Below, piece by piece: positions 23,944-35,278 of a stretch of DNA of 64,000 nucleotides; positions within the stretch are counted from its first letter, which is position 1; every line of letters begins with the position of its first letter. The position numbers and the translations under genes were made by a program. Below the pieces are notes generated by a model. It saw only the letters and a list, made by a program, of their open reading frames with translations. It was not told where the DNA came from and ran no database searches. Source of the DNA: Paramecium pentaurelia (Eukaryota; Ciliophora; Oligohymenophorea; Peniculida; Parameciidae); NCBI GenBank assembly GCA_905183005.1, contig CAJJDO010000040.1, positions 62,001 to 126,000 on the forward strand. The letters are read 5' to 3'.

Positions 23944-24420
23944 TGTGAAAATGTTGGTTAAAAACAATTTATATTAATTATTGTTTTCTAATCACATTTC
24001 TAGAACCTATTTAAATTCATTTTTCATTACGATATCATATGAATTTCAGCTGTGTTAATAAATTTATGATATTTTTGACTTATATTTTATCATAATACGT
24101 CATTTCCTCAATCAATTCAATTAATTCAGTTATATTTTACAACTTATTATAATACTTTTATTTTCAAATAGTATTTCTAAAAATAGAGTGGCATATTAAT
24201 TATATCAAGAATACTATAAATTAATAGAAATGAATAAAATATTATATGTACTTCTTCTTATTTATTCAACATATATATTCTCATTTATTAAATCCATTAA
24301 TTATTCCCAAGTTCATTTAAATTTCATTTCTATTCTATAATAATTGCATAACTCTAAATAGTTCATATAGATAATATGTAAGATAACAATAAAAAATAAC
24401 ATTTTATATCAGGATTACAC
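23944..24420. other. Intergenic region
   Basis: This AT-rich spacer lies between the membrane protein start and the SIN3 stop (same strand). It probably holds the promoter of the former. No gene or RNA was recognised. Confidence 0.45.
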
Positions 24421-27168
24421 TCATACACATTTTAAATAATCTTCTCCTTAATTAATGATAGGTTTGAAATGGCTACACTCATCAACACTCCACTCAATAT
24501 TATTTGTAATCATCATTCGTCTTTCACCTCTTTTCATATTTCTCATTAAGTAAGGTTATTTACAAGATTTACATATCTCTTAATTGCATCCACCATATGC
24601 AGGTAATATTGATATGAAACAAGCCCTATACCAACAAGCAATCTATATTTAAATAATTCATTTTTTTACTCTATAAATAGGTTTCTTTTCTGGTTTATGA
24701 TGATAAAATGCTTAATGCAATTTCAATAATTGTTCTTCCTCTTGTAATTATGAGAATTTACAAAAAACCTAAGATTCTAAATCAGAAACCTTAATTCCTT
24801 CACCATTTACTATGCTAGATACAACTTAAAAGTATTTATCAAAGTCTCCTTCTACTGATTATGATTTTTCAAAAAATGACATAGATACAACATCAGAAGC
24901 ACAAATTGCTAATTGTTTAGCAGCATCATGAAAAACTTTCTCTAAAGTTGAAAATATAAAACCCTAACATAATTAAAAATCAATATACATGTTTTCCGAA
25001 TAAACTTCTTAAATGATCTTCATATTTAAAATCTTTGGCCTTTAATGAAAGGAATAAAGCAGATTTAAATAAATTATATCTCTTATCTTATCCTAACTTA
25101 TTTTATTGACTTATGATATAAGCCATTTCTAATCTTTGATATATGGTATGTAAAAATCTTAATAGAATATAAAGATTTTATGTGACATATGTAGTAGACT
25201 TAACTTTTGGTTATAGATTTAGAAATATTCCAGGGGATTCATTTTCTATTTCTGGAATAGATGTAGAAGCATCTTCTGGATTATAATGAATATCATAAAT
25301 TTCTAGTTCTTAAATTTCATTTTTTAATTTAGTATCTATTAATGTTAATTAAGATATTTGCATAGGTTTCATAGGAACTTAAAAGAAATGATTGATAAAT
25401 TTAATCATAAAAAATGTTCCATTTCTTTTATCAAGAGAATTATTGCCTCCCATAATTTGGAGATAATGAATAACAAATTAACCACATTCTTATAAAATTT
25501 ATTCATTTCCCATCCATAGAGAAATCAAAGGAAAAAATCTTATATTGTCTTTATTAGATGGGATTAATGGCATCTATTTAGGTAAAATAGGTTTTATATT
25601 AGTCATTTAAGCAAGAGAATTTAAGAATGAGTTTTCAAATGTGTATTATATTTAATCTTGCTTTCTTTTAACAAAAATATGTTCTTTTGTTCCAAGATGT
25701 TTAATTAAAATGTTTTTAGCATATTCTTCTATTTCTCTAGCAAATCTTTATCCATTTATGACTAATTTATCATTCTTTTTAAAATAAAAAGATCTATGAT
25801 CAAGAGAACGATGAAAGTTATTTAGGGATACATTTTCCCAAATTTATTTAGCTTTGTTATTTCTAGCAGATATAAGTTCATTTAATTTTTATTTAACTCT
25901 TTTAATGAGAATTTTAGCACTTTCAGCAGGTTTAGTTTAAAATATCTGAAGGACTTCATTTTAATCTTAAGTTTAATTTCGATATAATTATTATAAGATT
26001 CTCATATCAATTACTTTAGCAATCAATATTGGATCCTCTTTATTACTATCAATAATCTCTTATAATAAATTTATGGTTCTTTTTATTTATTAAATATTGA
26101 CATCAAATTCAAATCTTTCATCTTCACTTTTAAATAACTGTTCTTCAAAAGTATTTTTTCTCATAATTAAAAATGATTGGTCTTCAGAACCAAATGGTAC
26201 TGATACCCAGGAATGATTAAGAATTTCTGAATTATTATTAGCTTTTGCATATCCAATAGGCATTCGAACATAAGATCTTGTTACTCTGTCAACTTAAGCA
26301 AAATCTGTATCTTTTAAAGGTTTAAATAATGGAGTTTGTATTCTTCTAGCAATTACTCTTGTTGATAACATTGATCTAATTTCATCTATATATTCTGTTT
26401 CTAACCATTCTTATTAATTAATTAATTCCATCACTTCCATTTATGTAATTATACATTCAGAATATAGATGTATAATTTTCATAAATTCATTCATAAATTA
26501 TTAATGTTCATTAGGATATTATTAGATAACTCTCATTCTAAATTTATCCCAAAAAAGTAATTCATTCTAATTTAAAAAATTTAAGTGTTACCATATCTAC
26601 AACTCCATTTTTATCCAGTAGTTTTTAAAAATAATTTCTATTTTCTTCAATTTTTTTTTTTGGTGGAATTTGATCATGCTTCTTTTTGAAACTCTATAAG
26701 AACTATTATTATAATTAAGGTTCATTATTAAATAATTCTAATATATGATCTTTATTTTAATGTCCATCTAATTGTCCATTTTATATTTATTTCAAAATTG
26801 TTTCCAAAGCTTTTGATTTGTTAGTCTCATTACTAATAAACTCAGTTAGTCTCTCTTTCTAAGTCTTGTATTTAACATCATCTTCCAATAAAACATTTAC
26901 TTCTTTTAATAATTCTGGTTCTTCACTTAACATTTATCCCAATTACTCTTTAGCTACTTTAGTATTTTAATTAACAATATTTGAAAATTATCTAAAAATG
27001 ATATCAATTCAAACTTATAGAGCTATTAATTTGTTCGTCTTAACTTTTAGCAAAATTGTTCACATCTTTCATAAAGTTGTTGATCAAAGTCCTATATAAA
27101 AAATCTATTTGAAAATATACTTCTCCAAATTCACCCATATTACTTTTACTTAATATATCCTCACTCAT
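24421..27168 (-). CDS. SIN3: SIN3-family transcriptional corepressor
   Basis: The diagnostic histone-deacetylase-interaction domain is clear around 25980-26400: RVTRSYVRMPIGYA, LNHSWVSVPFGSEDQSFL, IMRKNTFEEQLFKSEDERFE and FDVNIQQIKRTI. It is followed by the SIN3 C-terminal region (SLNNFHRSLDHRSFYFKKND, KHLGTKEHIFVKRKQDQIQY). The first 60 residues (GEVYFQIDFLYRTLINNFMK) could be one PAH-like helix pair. SIN3 scaffolds HDAC complexes on chromatin in the nucleus. Unlike the family norm, the C-terminus ends in a Cys/His-rich block (ACWYRACFISILPAYGGCNQ, EICKSCKQP, DECSHFKP), discussed as a finding. Several short introns are present; exact borders were not all worked out. Confidence 0.87.
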
Positions 27169-27282
27169 TTAATTATCTTATATAAAATATAATTAAAATA
27201 TTTAACAACTTATTATCAGGAATATTATATAATATTAAATAAATTTTATAATAAATGATCTTTTTGATTAATTTAAAAATAA

Positions 27283-28142
27283 ATGAAATAAAATAAATAA
27301 AATATACATAAGGTTATCCGCAAGAGTAATTTTAAATCTCTAATGTCCTATAGGACCATGGACTGATGAAGAGGATCTAAGAGTAATTGAATTAGTTTAA
27401 GAATTTGGTCCTTAAAAATGGACTCAAATTGCATAATAATTAGATGGAAGAATAGGAAAATAATGTAGAGAAAGGTTATTATAAATGTTATATTTAATAG
27501 ATGGCATAATCATTTGAATCCATTGATTAAGAAAACTCCTTGGGAAGAAGATGAAGAATGGATTCTTTTTCTATATCACAAGGCATTAAGTATTAATCCT
27601 CATGATAAGGTAATAAATGGGCTGAAATAGCCAAACATGTCAATGGAAGAACTGATAACTCAATTAAGAACCATTGGAATAGTGGAATGAAAAAGAGAAT
27701 GACAGAATTTTAAATGAAATTGGTTTAAATTAAGTAGAAATTTTAAAGAGAAGGGTATCTTAAGAAGCTTAAATAAGAATTTAAATTTTGAACGATTTTG
27801 ATCCATTACAAAAGAAAGCTCTAGAGATTATTTTATAGAATAAATAGTATAAGAACATTACTAGTGAATCTTCAGAGAGTGACGATGTTTCCTATCCAAC
27901 CAAATAATCCAAGAAGAATAGATTAGATAAAGAATTAATAGAGTTGTAAGGAGAACAATAACTTAAAGGACAAAATGATTAAATGATAGAATAAAACTAC
28001 ATCAGTGATGAAGAGTAGGAATTGAGCAATAGGTGATTTATAAAATATTAAAATTTTTAGTGTAAATTCCTTTTAATTACTAACAACTTCTAAGAAGAAG
28101 AGTAAAATTGAATATGAAGAAAATAGTATTCAGCAATATTGA
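27283..28142 (+). CDS. R2R3-type Myb DNA-binding protein
   Basis: Five introns (28, 26, 20, 23 and 28 nt) give 244 residues. Two Myb repeats follow a short basic N-terminus: RPWTDEEDLRVIELVQEFG, KWTQIAQQLDGRIGKQCRER, WHNHLNPLIKKTPWEEDEEW, ILFLYHKALSNKWAEIAKHV and NGRTDNSIKNHWNSGMKKRM. All six tryptophan positions are Trp or an accepted aromatic/hydrophobic. Repeats of this type resemble the c-Myb/Myb3R DNA-binding core, so it should bind DNA in the nucleus. The C-terminal half is acidic and Ser/Gln-rich with no known domain. It diverges from SIN3, with 114 bp between start codons. Confidence 0.9.
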
Positions 28143-28224
28143 AGTCCAAATTTATAAACAATTTTGAAACATTAAATATTATAATATAAAATTTTCCTAA
28201 AACTATTTTTTAGATAATTCTTTT

Positions 28225-30136
28225 TCATTTGACTTCTTCACTTATGTATCTAGCTCTATATTTACGAGGAGATTGGAACTTTTCTTAAATCTTACTATCA
28301 ATTATTTATTGTAAGAAGAAATTAACATGTGAATAGAAATCTTCATTCCATACCTTTTCGATAGGTTTAGGACATTTTTTGATTTCTTGTTAAGAACCAA
28401 CTCTAGCTAATTTTTTATCTGAAAGTTAAATCTATTAAGTATTCTTAATTTTTTTATCATTATTAAGGTTTTTGTTTTCATCCTCATCTTTGATGATTTC
28501 TAAATTTATTAAAGGTTATCCTAATTTAGGTCTAGGTTGATTTTCTAAAGTAGATTAATCAAATTCTAAAGATTTTTAAATTAAATTATTTGAAAATATT
28601 TTTTCTTTAAAATTTGAATACCCTTTTGGCACTCTAATATTATTACTGGTTATAAAATATATTAACATACTCGTAATTGTGTTCAGCTTTACTAATAGCA
28701 ATTTCAATAGGTGATAATTCATCCGGATCTTCTCTATATAATATTTCACTAATAAATTAAATTTTTAATTACGAAATATCGTGGATGGTCAAATCTGATT
28801 ATGCACCAAGTTTTAATAAAGTTGTAGATATTCTAGCATTTCTCAAACAAATTTCTCTTAATTTCACTTTCTCTCTCAAAATTTATATGTCTTTTATTGG
28901 ATCAATCTTTTCAATAAAACATTTCTCCTCTTAAGTAAATGGTTAAGTCATTTGTCCCCAATGATACCATACTACTTCATCTCTACATATTTTGAAACAA
29001 TCTGGATATGCATATCCATGATCAATAGGTATAAGAAAATAGTCATATGCTTATCGAGTTTGTCCAATGGGTTAATTCATTTTTCTAGAATCGGGTAATA
29101 TATAAGAATTATACTTTTTTCTAACTAGAATATTTTCCTCATTTCTATCACAATTTAGAATTCTGATATCTAAAATGGCTATTTTTCTTGCTTCTTTAGA
29201 TGGATATAATCCACTACCATAATTACCAACATTATCATCATGCTTAATATATAATTGAAATGACCCTTCTTTAATAGGGATTTTCTCATATTAAAATTAT
29301 TTGTATTCTTCAGCTTCATGAAATGCAGGATGACATATCTAGACATAATTAGTTATGGGAACTAATATATTATATATTAAAAATAATTACCATTATGATA
29401 ATGTCCAGATGATTGATCTATCAAATATGCTGCCACTTCTCTATCAACTCCTTCTCCTGATAGAATTCCTTATCTAAGTCCTGGAGAATTCATTTTGGCT
29501 CTCATTCCTCTTGGATTATTAGGACTATTTATGATTTTAGTTTTTACGCAAAAGCTTCTTCATCATAAGGTTTAAAAATGGCCACTGGTTTATGATTTAG
29601 ATCTTCCAAAATGTATGTACCTTGAGTACCAAAATCAGTTAATTTAGGTGTAATTCCTTTCATGAATGCTCCTTCTACTGCCCATTTAGCATTCTAAAAT
29701 ATCTCTTAAGTTTTCTTGGATTCTTCCAATATATTGTGAATGCTGTTGATAAAATACAACTATTATCCTTATTTTCTAGCCATTAATTTTAGAGAGACAT
29801 GATTCTTAATGCCATAATCCTGAAATGTTATGAGTTTATTTTTTTTACTTCTAGATCTTAATTATTTAAGGAGAGTTCTTGATTTTTATAAAGTATTCTA
29901 AAATCTGCTAGATCTAATTTTGTTGTTTTGTGGATTTTCTGTTTCAATATTGAAATTTTCATCCAACTATACATTTTAATTGTAAAATCATTTCCCTTTT
30001 AAATTAAATTAGAAATATGTAACACCAATTCTTACTAAGCACGAGGGTCATAAGGATTTGAAGAACAAAAGCCGAAACCTAATTTTTTGAATTATTAAAT
30101 ACTCTCAAATTTCCTCTTGACCTAGCCTTGTTTCAT
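28225..30136 (-). CDS. Ubiquitin-like-domain phosphatidylinositol 4-kinase (PI4K gamma type)
   Basis: An N-terminal ubiquitin-like fold is suggested by MYSWMKISILKQKIHKTTKL and DFRILYKNQELSLNNQDLED, joined by a 29-nt intron ending CAG. The PI3/4-kinase domain follows: YILEDLNHKPVAIFKPYDEE, NNPRGMRAKMNSPGLRQGIL, SGEGVDREVAAYLIDQSSG, AILDIRILNCDRNEENILV (catalytic DRN..N) and YFLIPIDHGYAYPDCFKICR (the metal-binding DHG). This domain pair matches plant and protist PI4K-gamma/UbDK kinases, which also phosphorylate proteins. It ends at TGA 28225 with a basic, disordered C-terminus. Together with PIKfyve it makes two phosphoinositide kinases in the window. Confidence 0.87.
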
Positions 30137-30197
30137 TGGTTTTAATCTTCAATTTTTTATAATAAATAATCTTTTGAGTTAACAGATATAAAAAAAT

Positions 30198-32010
30198 TCA
30201 ATAATTTTATTTTTTTGGAGATTAGTTTTCTATTCTGCCATCTGGATGGGTAATCTCAATTTTACCATCAGGATATTCAATATATTTAACCTTATTTACA
30301 TCTACTTTTTAGAATATACCATCACTAAACAAGGTTTCTTCTTCTCCATTAGGATATATATACTTTTTAGTACCATCAGAGAATCTTATTTGTTTCTCAC
30401 CATTTTAGAAATGAATTTCTATTTAATTATTTGAAAATCTATAGATCTATATATATTAATATTAAATAAAAATACTTAAGGTCCATTTTAAATTGTAATT
30501 TAAGTAGTTTTAGCTTATCCAAAATAGTAAACTATAGTACCATCAGGTAGAGTTTATTTTTTATCATTATTAGTAAAATGAACAATAGTAAATCCATTTG
30601 AAAATACTTCTCGTTTAACTCCATTATTGAATACAACTTCTTTTTTGCCACTTTAATATGTTCTTGAAATTTTTCCATCTGCAGATTAATTTTATTAAAT
30701 GACTTTATCATCATGTTTCAAATAATCTAAATATTATCCATAGTATTTATTATTTTGAAATTCAAACTCTGATTCATCTATTAAATCATTAATCATATCA
30801 ATTGAAATATTAGGTTAATTTTTTAACTATATTAAATCTATCTTAATTTTCTCTTATTCATAACTATCTCCATTTTGATAACTATTTTGATCATCTCCAT
30901 TTTAAGATTCAAATTCTTCTTCTTCATTTATACAACCTTATTTATTATGCATCATTGCATATGAATTTACTTTATTTTCTGAAGCAATAGATGCTTTAGT
31001 TGAATAATTACTTTATGGAGGAGATGATTAGGCAATCAATTTGTTTATATTATGAGTACTTGTATTTTAAGTATTGTTCAATTATTATTATTATATTTAT
31101 TATTATTATTTCTCTAATTATAATTTTAATTCCTTTATTTCCTCATTTTATTAAGCCACTTTTTTTCTAAGAAAATCTAATTCTTCTAATTATTTAGTTG
31201 TTAATTATTGTTATCTTTATTATTGAATAGTATAATGTTTCTTTGTTATTCTTTCAATTTTTTTCTTTTCTTCTTCTTTCCATTTTTCAAATTCCTATTT
31301 TTCTTATTCTAATTATTTTTATTATTGAATTTTTAATCTTTATAATTCTTTTTATTATTATTCTAATTATTATTTCTCTTTCTTTAATTCATTTTTATCA
31401 TCATTTTATTATATAATACTTTCATCATTTTTAGTATGATCTAATATTGAATCATTTACTTTTTGTGTACATTATTTACCTTTACCTTTTTATAAAAAAT
31501 GAACTGGTAATTTCTTTGGTTATTATTATTATTATTATTATTCTGTTGCATTTTCATTATTCATTTTTAATATCTCTTAATGTTCTCTTTTTGATAATTC
31601 AGATCTTGTTTATGCATTAGATAAATATTATCTAGTTCCCTTTTTTAAAAATTCTTTCTTATCTTTTTTCTCTTCTTATACAATACCTTAATCTTATAAT
31701 AATTATTCAAATGACTTTTAAGCACCTTTTATAGGTATTTCATCAAAGATGTCTGTGTGTTAATTTTGCTGATTTTAAGTTTCCTCTATAAATTCATTCA
31801 TAAATGAATTCTATGAAACATCATGTTTTTATTCAAAATGTTTTTAACTTCTATTATCTAATTGTTATTCTTTAACTTAAACATTACACTTTATATCATC
31901 TTCTTTTCATATAAACATTACATACATATTGGGATATTTAGCTGATTATAAAACTTGGACATCTCCTACATTCTAGTAGATAAGTATTCTTCCAAATTCA
32001 TAAACTACAT
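30198..32010 (-). CDS. SAS4: Centriole protein SAS-4/CPAP (TCP10 G-box domain)
   Basis: The C-terminal 200 residues form the glycine- and beta-strand-rich TCP10/G-box: KKEVVFNNGVKREVFSNGFT, QTLPDGTIVYYFGQAKTTQI, HFQNGEKQIRFSDGTKKYIY, NGEEETLFSDGIFQKV and IEYPDGKIEITHPDGRIEN. This domain of CPAP/SAS-4 binds STIL/Ana2-type partners at the cartwheel. Upstream is a long Lys/Glu/Gln coiled coil (QQLEQQQKELQRLKIQQQKQ, FEKWKEEEKKKIERITKKH), also as in SAS-4, with a QQQQQQQ run encoded by seven TAA codons (31520-31540). The N-terminus begins MQFMNLEEYLSTRMQEM with a 32-nt intron at its end. The role is centriole/basal-body assembly, by family. Confidence 0.85.
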
Positions 32011-32338
32011 ATAAGAAATAAAATAAAATAATTTAAATAAACATTAAACATTTCTCTATTAATTCATATTCTATTCTTAAAATTCTGAACCTTTAAATAT
32101 TCGAAAGTCTTCCTTTCTCTATTTATAATTTAATTAAGAAATTATCTATTACTACTACAATTAACATTAGAAATGTAAAATAATAAGAAATAGAGAAATC
32201 TTTTCATCTGAAAATTAATACACTGATATCTTGTATAATGACATATGACAATTTCCTTAGATCTTTGAAATAATTAATAGGTAATAATCTTATATAAAAT
32301 AATAGCTTTAGATTATAAAGGAAGTTTATATTAAAAAA
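32011..32338. other. Intergenic region
   Basis: This AT-rich spacer lies between SAS-4 and the small MGC protein gene on the same strand. No coding frame was recognised. Confidence 0.4.
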
Positions 32339-32617
32339 TCAAGAATAGTAATTCAGAGTCGTTCTTCTTTTCAGTATTGTATTTTTACTACTGTCTAGAG
32401 AGATTTCTACTTTCATTGTGTTTTTCAGTTTCAATCCAGTTGAGTTTCTCTATTATTTTCTATATTTTCCAAATCCTTCAGGAAAAGTGAGTGGAAAGAT
32501 AATTGGAGAATCATAATCATTCTTTATTTATTCTAAAGTAGTCTTTTTTGACTAATTTCTCTCTAATCGTGGTTAGTAAACGTCTTAAGTATGATTCACA
32601 ATTTAAGCACAACCCAT
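32339..32617 (-). CDS. Small protein with N-terminal acylation motif (MGC), 92 residues
   Basis: One uninterrupted frame starts MGCAQIVNHTQDVYQPRLER and continues with PIIFPLTFPEGFGKYRKQQR, ending LKRRTTLNYYS before TGA. Gly2-Cys3 at the N-terminus is the classic setting for N-myristoylation plus palmitoylation, so a membrane-bound peptide is likely. The rest is basic and polar with no domain. A second tiny MGC protein is at 55558-55785. Function is unknown. Confidence 0.65.
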
Positions 32618-32753
32618 AAGTAAATAAATCTGGTAATAATATTAATTTAAGTATCATTTATTTCTGAAATATTTTGAATTGTAATTTATATAAATGAGTT
32701 GTTACATATTGTAATTGATTAATTAATATTTATATTTTCAAATATAAATTCAT

Positions 32754-33070
32754 ATGAATACCAATAAATCAACTAATACCTAAGAACTCTCAGATGAAGG
32801 TACTAAATTAATTTATAATCATTTTAGAATTTATGAAACTTCATGCAAAATAATTCTATAAAACTCATGGATAATTGATTGGTAGTAAATAGTCTTACAT
32901 TCCAATTCCAAAAGATAGTAATCATAATGGAAAATTCACTGATGTAATAATATTATTCATTTTAGCACTTATTAATGGCCACAATGTATAGAAATAATAG
33001 TTTGAATACAACTTGTGATAAGGAACGTTGGATAAATGGTTCAAAAGATTGGATGGAACATTTATAATGA
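32754..33070 (+). CDS. Small conserved-looking protein, 88 residues
   Basis: Two introns of 28 and 22 nt are removed to give 89 codons in frame. The product reads MNTNKSTNTQELSDEEFMKL, HAKQFYKTHGQLIGSK, then LLMATMYRNNSLNTTCDKER and WINGSKDWMEHLQ. The polar, Trp-containing C-terminus resembles small microtubule inner proteins of cilia, but no family can be named. It is divergent from the MGC protein gene, with 136 bp between starts, and convergent with the FHA-BRCT gene. Confidence 0.65.
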
Positions 33071-33208
33071 AATTATAATATCCTAAAATCAATCTAAATG
33101 AAACTAAAGATAACTTTTAATGTTTTAAAATACTATTAAACTTTAACTCTTTTTTATATACTATAAAAAATGATCAATTTCTGATAAAACTTAATCAAAA
33201 ATCTCCTT

Positions 33209-35217
33209 TCATGATTGAAACATACATCCATCTAATATGAAATCTGAAGGCATAGAATTTCCTACTTTAGTATCACTTATGGTTATCACATTTCTACCAG
33301 GCTTCTATTGTATCTCTCCACCTCCTAATTTTATTAGATACTCTATTTCAGCTTTTGAAGGTGTTACATCAATTTTAACATGATATTTTCCATCAAATAT
33401 CTTAACTAAATTCTTGTTAGATTCAAAATAAGTATCCCTACTTTATAATATTTACTCTATGCTTAATCCAAATGAATTTATAAATTCATCACTATAAGGT
33501 ATATAATCATGATATTTTTAGATAGCCTTTCCTTATTTAATTGAATTAGTCAACCAATCCATTGTTACTACTTCAGCCCCTAACATCAAAGCACTTAGAA
33601 ATTTAAATGTTCTTTTAGGAGGATTATTCAAAATTAGTAAATCAAATTTTTCTAATTGATTATTCACTATTTCTAAACCTAATTTTTTTAAATCATTTGC
33701 TTATGGTATTTCATTTGCTTAAAATCCACTAAAGGCTATTAAATGAATACTTTTAACTTTCTTTTATAATGTTTTTTTATTTCCTAATTTTTTATTAATT
33801 TTTAAGTCATTTTATTAAAATATTTTTGTTGCAGGTAATTCAATAGAATTAGTATGTCTTAATTTTTATTTTGATTAATTAGATTTTTCAGAAGTTTCAT
33901 CTGAAATTTCATCTGTTATTTTTTTGAGCAATGCTACTTTCTTCAAATCATCTTTGCTTTATTTTTTTCCTTATTTCCAAAGAGAAGATGTTTATTTTTA
34001 ATTTTAATTTTAAACTTTAATAGGTGTTTATTCTTATTAATCTTAAGATTTATTTTTATCCTCTTAAGAATCATCATATCTATTATTTAAAATATTTGAT
34101 TTAGGTTAAGGAAACTTTTTAATTGTTTACTATTATTATATTTATTAATTTGGTAATTCAGGTAAACTACCAAATAGATCATTTAATTCAATTTTAGAAT
34201 TATTATTATCTTATTTCGACTATGTTATTTATACATTGTCTGATTAAATGCTATTAAAACGTTTAATTTAAGATTATTCTAATTTATCAACACTTTTAAT
34301 TTATTATGAAGAAAATGCTTTATTTAAATCATCATCAATCATTGTACCTTTAAAATCAGCTTTTTTGCTTAGAAATTATTAGTTATTTTATTAATTTTGA
34401 TCAATATTTTACATTTGGGAATCAATCATTGTTTAATCAATAAATGAAGGCTATTAATTATGTTAATCAATCTATTATGAAATTTATGAAGTTTATCTTT
34501 TAGATTTAAAAAGATCACTAAATAATGTTCTAGTTTTCTATAATTAAGGTTCTACTTCAATAATTTCTGTTTAAGTTTATGCATCATTAGTAGAAAAGTG
34601 ATTAGATTTTACCATAGAATTTATTCCTGAATATTATGAAATTAATTCATTTAAACTTGATAATGTTGATTGATCTATCTCATCTAGAATTAATGTAGAT
34701 GTTACGATTGGATCTTATGAACTTAGTACTTAAGTTGTTGACATTTATTAAGTGATTGAAACTTTAGGTATAAATTATTATGGAATATCCAAGATATCAT
34801 CTAATGCCATTGTACCACTAAAATCCTCTAAGATTTATGTAGTTTGTAATGTGCATTAATTATTTTACTATATTGTTTCAATAGAGTTAAGTAATTTGAA
34901 CTTAAAGTTTTAAAAATAATAATTTCTAAGTGGGACCATCTCTATTATGAAATTTTTGGGTATTTCTACTTTTTAATCTGATTTTAAGGTTGCTTCTTTA
35001 TACACTTAATCTGAATTACTGAAATGAGTGAAATACACATCATTATTAAGTAAAGCCTAAATTTCTAGAATGTAGATCTTACGACAGAGAAAAGAACACC
35101 TTGAACATTTCTAATTAGGTATTTACATTGTTTTGGATCACTACCAAACCTATTTTCTCCTTATAGCAATCTATATTTATAGATTTCTCTATCATTCTGA
35201 TCAAGAACTTATATCAT
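33209..35217 (-). CDS. FHA + SQ/TQ-rich linker + tandem BRCT protein (MDC1-like)
   Basis: The N-terminal FHA domain reads IYKYRLLQGENRFGSDPKQC, IYILEIQALLNNDVYFTH and VEIPKNFIIEMVPL, after a 20-nt intron. At the C-terminus are two BRCT repeats: KSIHLIAFSGFQANEI, FDLLILNNPPKRTFKFLSAL and EVVTMDWLTNSI, then IDVTPSKAEIEYLIKLGGGE and VGNSMPSDFILDGCMFQS. The linker has more than ten SQ or TQ dipeptides and two related GTM-acidic motifs (FSGTMALDDI, FKGTMIDDDL). FHA at one end and BRCT pair at the other is the MDC1 layout; NBS1 has them adjacent. I infer a DNA-damage checkpoint adaptor phosphorylated by ATM/ATR-type kinases. It ends with TGA right after BRCT2. Confidence 0.8.
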
Positions 35218-35278
35218 AAATAAATTAAGTAAACTTAAAATTAATTGTAAAATCAATATATCACTCAACAAAATTAAT

